Source: Streptomyces cyaneochromogenes
GTDB lineage: Bacteria; Actinomycetota; Actinomycetes; Streptomycetales; Streptomycetaceae
Assembly (NCBI RefSeq): GCF_003963535.1
Contig: NZ_CP034539.1
Coordinates: forward strand, 7,812,001 to 7,876,000
Length of the DNA: 64,000 bases
Direction of reading: 5' to 3'
Shown here: piece after piece, positions 62,817 through 64,000 of the stretch
Layout: every line of letters starts with the position of its first letter
How positions within the stretch are numbered: position 1 is the stretch's first letter
The notes under the pieces: model-generated
The model's database searches: none
What the model saw: the letters and a program-made list of their open reading frames with translations, nothing else
What the model was told of the DNA's origin: nothing
Made by a program: the position numbers and the translations under genes

Positions 62817-64000
62817 TTGTCGCCTCCGGCGTCCTTGTGGTGCGGGTTCTCCCAGATGACCGTGGCGCCCATGCCGAAGCCGACGCACATGGTGGTGAGG
62901 CCGTAGCGGACCTCCGGCTGCTCCTCGAACTGGCGGGCCAGCTGCGTCATCAGGCGGACGCCGGAGGAGGCGAGCGGGTGGCCGTAGGCGATGGCGCCGC
63001 CGTACTGGTTGACGCGGGCGTCGTCGTCGGCGATGCCGTAGTGCTCCAGGAAGGCGAGCACCTGGACCGCGAAGGCCTCGTTGATCTCGAAGAGGTTGAT
63101 GTCCTCGATGGACAGGCCCGCCTTGGCGAGGGCCTTCTCGGTGGCCGGGATCGGGCCGTAGCCCATGACCTCGGGCTCGACGCCCGCGAAGGCGTAGGAG
63201 ACGAGGCGCATCTTGACCGGCAGGTTGTGCTCGCGGGCGAAGTCCTCGCTCGCGATGATCGACGCGGTGGCACCGTCGTTCAGACCGGCCGCGTTACCGG
63301 CGGTGACCCGGCCGTGGACGCGGAACGGGGTCTTCAGGCCGGTCAGGTTCTCCAGCGTGGTGCCCGGGCGCATCGGCTCGTCGGCGGTGACCAGGCCCCA
63401 GCCCGTCTCACCGGCCTCGGCGTTGGTGCGGCGCACCGAGATCGGCACCAGGTCCTGCTGGATCTTGCCATTGGCGTACGCCTTGGCGGCCTTCTCCTGC
63501 GAGCGCACCGCGTACTCGTCGGCGCGCAGCTTGGTGATCGTCGGGTAGCGGTCGTGCAGGTTCTCGGCGGTCATGCCCATGAACAGCGCCGACTCGTCGA
63601 CCAGCTTCTCGCTGACGAACCGCGGGTTCGGGTCCACACCCTCACCCATCGGGTGGCGGCCCATGTGCTCGACACCACCGGCGATGACGGCGTCGTAGGC
63701 GCCGAAGGCGATCGAACCGGCGACGGACGTCACGGCGGTCAGGGCGCCGGCGCACATGCGGTCGATGGAGTAGCCGGGGACCGACTGGGGGAGACCGGCG
63801 AGGATGCCGGCCGTGCGGCCGAGGGTCAGGCCCTGGTCACCGATCTGCGTGGTCGCGGCGATGGCGACCTCGTCGATCTTCTTGGGGTCGAGACCGGGGT
63901 TGCGGCGCAGCAGCTCCCGGATCGCCTTCACGACGAGGTCGTCGGCGCGGGTCTCGTGGTAGATGCCCTTCGGGCCCGCCTTGCCGAACGGGGTGCGGAC
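62813..64000 (-). CDS. fadA: Acetyl-CoA acyltransferase (3-ketoacyl-CoA thiolase), 5' end cut by window edge
   Basis: This thiolase cleaves 3-ketoacyl-CoA with CoA in beta-oxidation. The reading frame is open to the right edge: before the internal Met at 63929-63931 the conserved thiolase start VRTPFGKAGPKGIYHETRADDLV is visible, so only a few residues are missing. Catalytic residues are present: Cys in YSIDRMCAGALTAV, His in GGAIAYGHPLASSGVR, and Cys in TTMCVGFGMGATVIWE. It is translationally coupled to fadB. About 395 residues are inside the window. Confidence 0.95.
   Translation of the reverse strand, partial: VRTPFGKAGPKGIYHETRADDLVVKAIRELLRRNPGLDPKKIDEVAIAATTQIGDQGLTLGRTAGILAGLPQSVPGYSIDRMCAGALTAVTSVAGSIAFGAYDAVIAGGVEHMGRHPMGEGVDPNPRFVSEKLVDESALFMGMTAENLHDRYPTITKLRADEYAVRSQEKAAKAYANGKIQQDLVPISVRRTNAEAGETGWGLVTADEPMRPGTTLENLTGLKTPFRVHGRVTAGNAAGLNDGATASIIASEDFAREHNLPVKMRLVSYAFAGVEPEVMGYGPIPATEKALAKAGLSIEDINLFEINEAFAVQVLAFLEHYGIADDDARVNQYGGAIAYGHPLASSGVRLMTQLARQFEEQPEVRYGLTTMCVGFGMGATVIWENPHHKDAGGDK

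Overview
The window is chromosomal DNA of a Streptomyces species. It is very GC-rich, many starts are GTG or TTG behind purine-rich ribosome-binding sites, genes are coupled through ATGA/GTGA overlaps, and the common Streptomyces intergenic repeat lies at 53482-53510. From memory, the backbone follows the S. coelicolor order SCO5998 (XRE-MurA-like), SCO5999 (aconitase), SCO6005-6007 (ngcEFG), SCO6008 (rok7B7), SCO6009-6011 (xylFGH), SCO6013 (dxs), SCO6014 (amino acid permease), SCO6026-6027 (fadB/fadA). These SCO numbers come from memory, not from a search.

Region 1 (1-16.8 kb) is an accessory defence island. Three genes on the minus strand form one apparent operon: a 2107-residue protein joining a Ser/Thr kinase to a DEAD-type helicase with zinc-binding and DUF1998 regions; a 985-residue SNF2-type helicase; and an N6-adenine DNA methyltransferase cut by the left edge. 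The content resembles DISARM class 1 (SNF2 helicase, adenine methylase, helicase, DUF1998 protein, PLD nuclease), but helicase and DUF1998 are fused and carry an extra kinase. Divergently transcribed is a superfamily 1 helicase with a C-terminal phospholipase D (PLD) domain, close to Mokosh type II (MkoC). A T4-Beta-family gene follows. A GTTGAC-GTT-GTCAAC palindrome sits in the shared promoter. This is the best candidate for an undescribed system here.

Region 2 (17-26.2 kb) mixes core genes with debris: the XRE-MurA fusion, a tiny DUF4236 gene, a frameshifted pseudogene, argG, acnA, a stand-alone TnpB element just after the acnA stop codon, and a two-component system collapsed by deletion into an out-of-frame chimera.

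Region 3 (26.5-43.5 kb) is for polysaccharide use: a CebR-box-controlled LPMO, a glycosyltransferase pair, an acetylxylan esterase of family CE7 divergent from an ABC importer operon ending in a GH42 beta-galactosidase, and an opposing GH67 alpha-glucuronidase/GH92 mannosidase pair. Candidate operators for the CebR, xylanase (GAAA-N-TTTC), DasR and LacI regulator families are visible.

Region 4 (43.8-53.4 kb) holds the chito-oligosaccharide importer ngcEFG, with a second TnpB element between ngcF and ngcG, then the ROK regulator rok7B7 and the xylose importer xylFGH. Region 5 (53.6-64 kb) is housekeeping: dxs, an amino acid permease, a small NYN protein, a 3-hydroxyisobutyrate-dehydrogenase-like enzyme, two proteins of unknown function, and the fadA-fadB beta-oxidation pair, with fadA running off the right edge.
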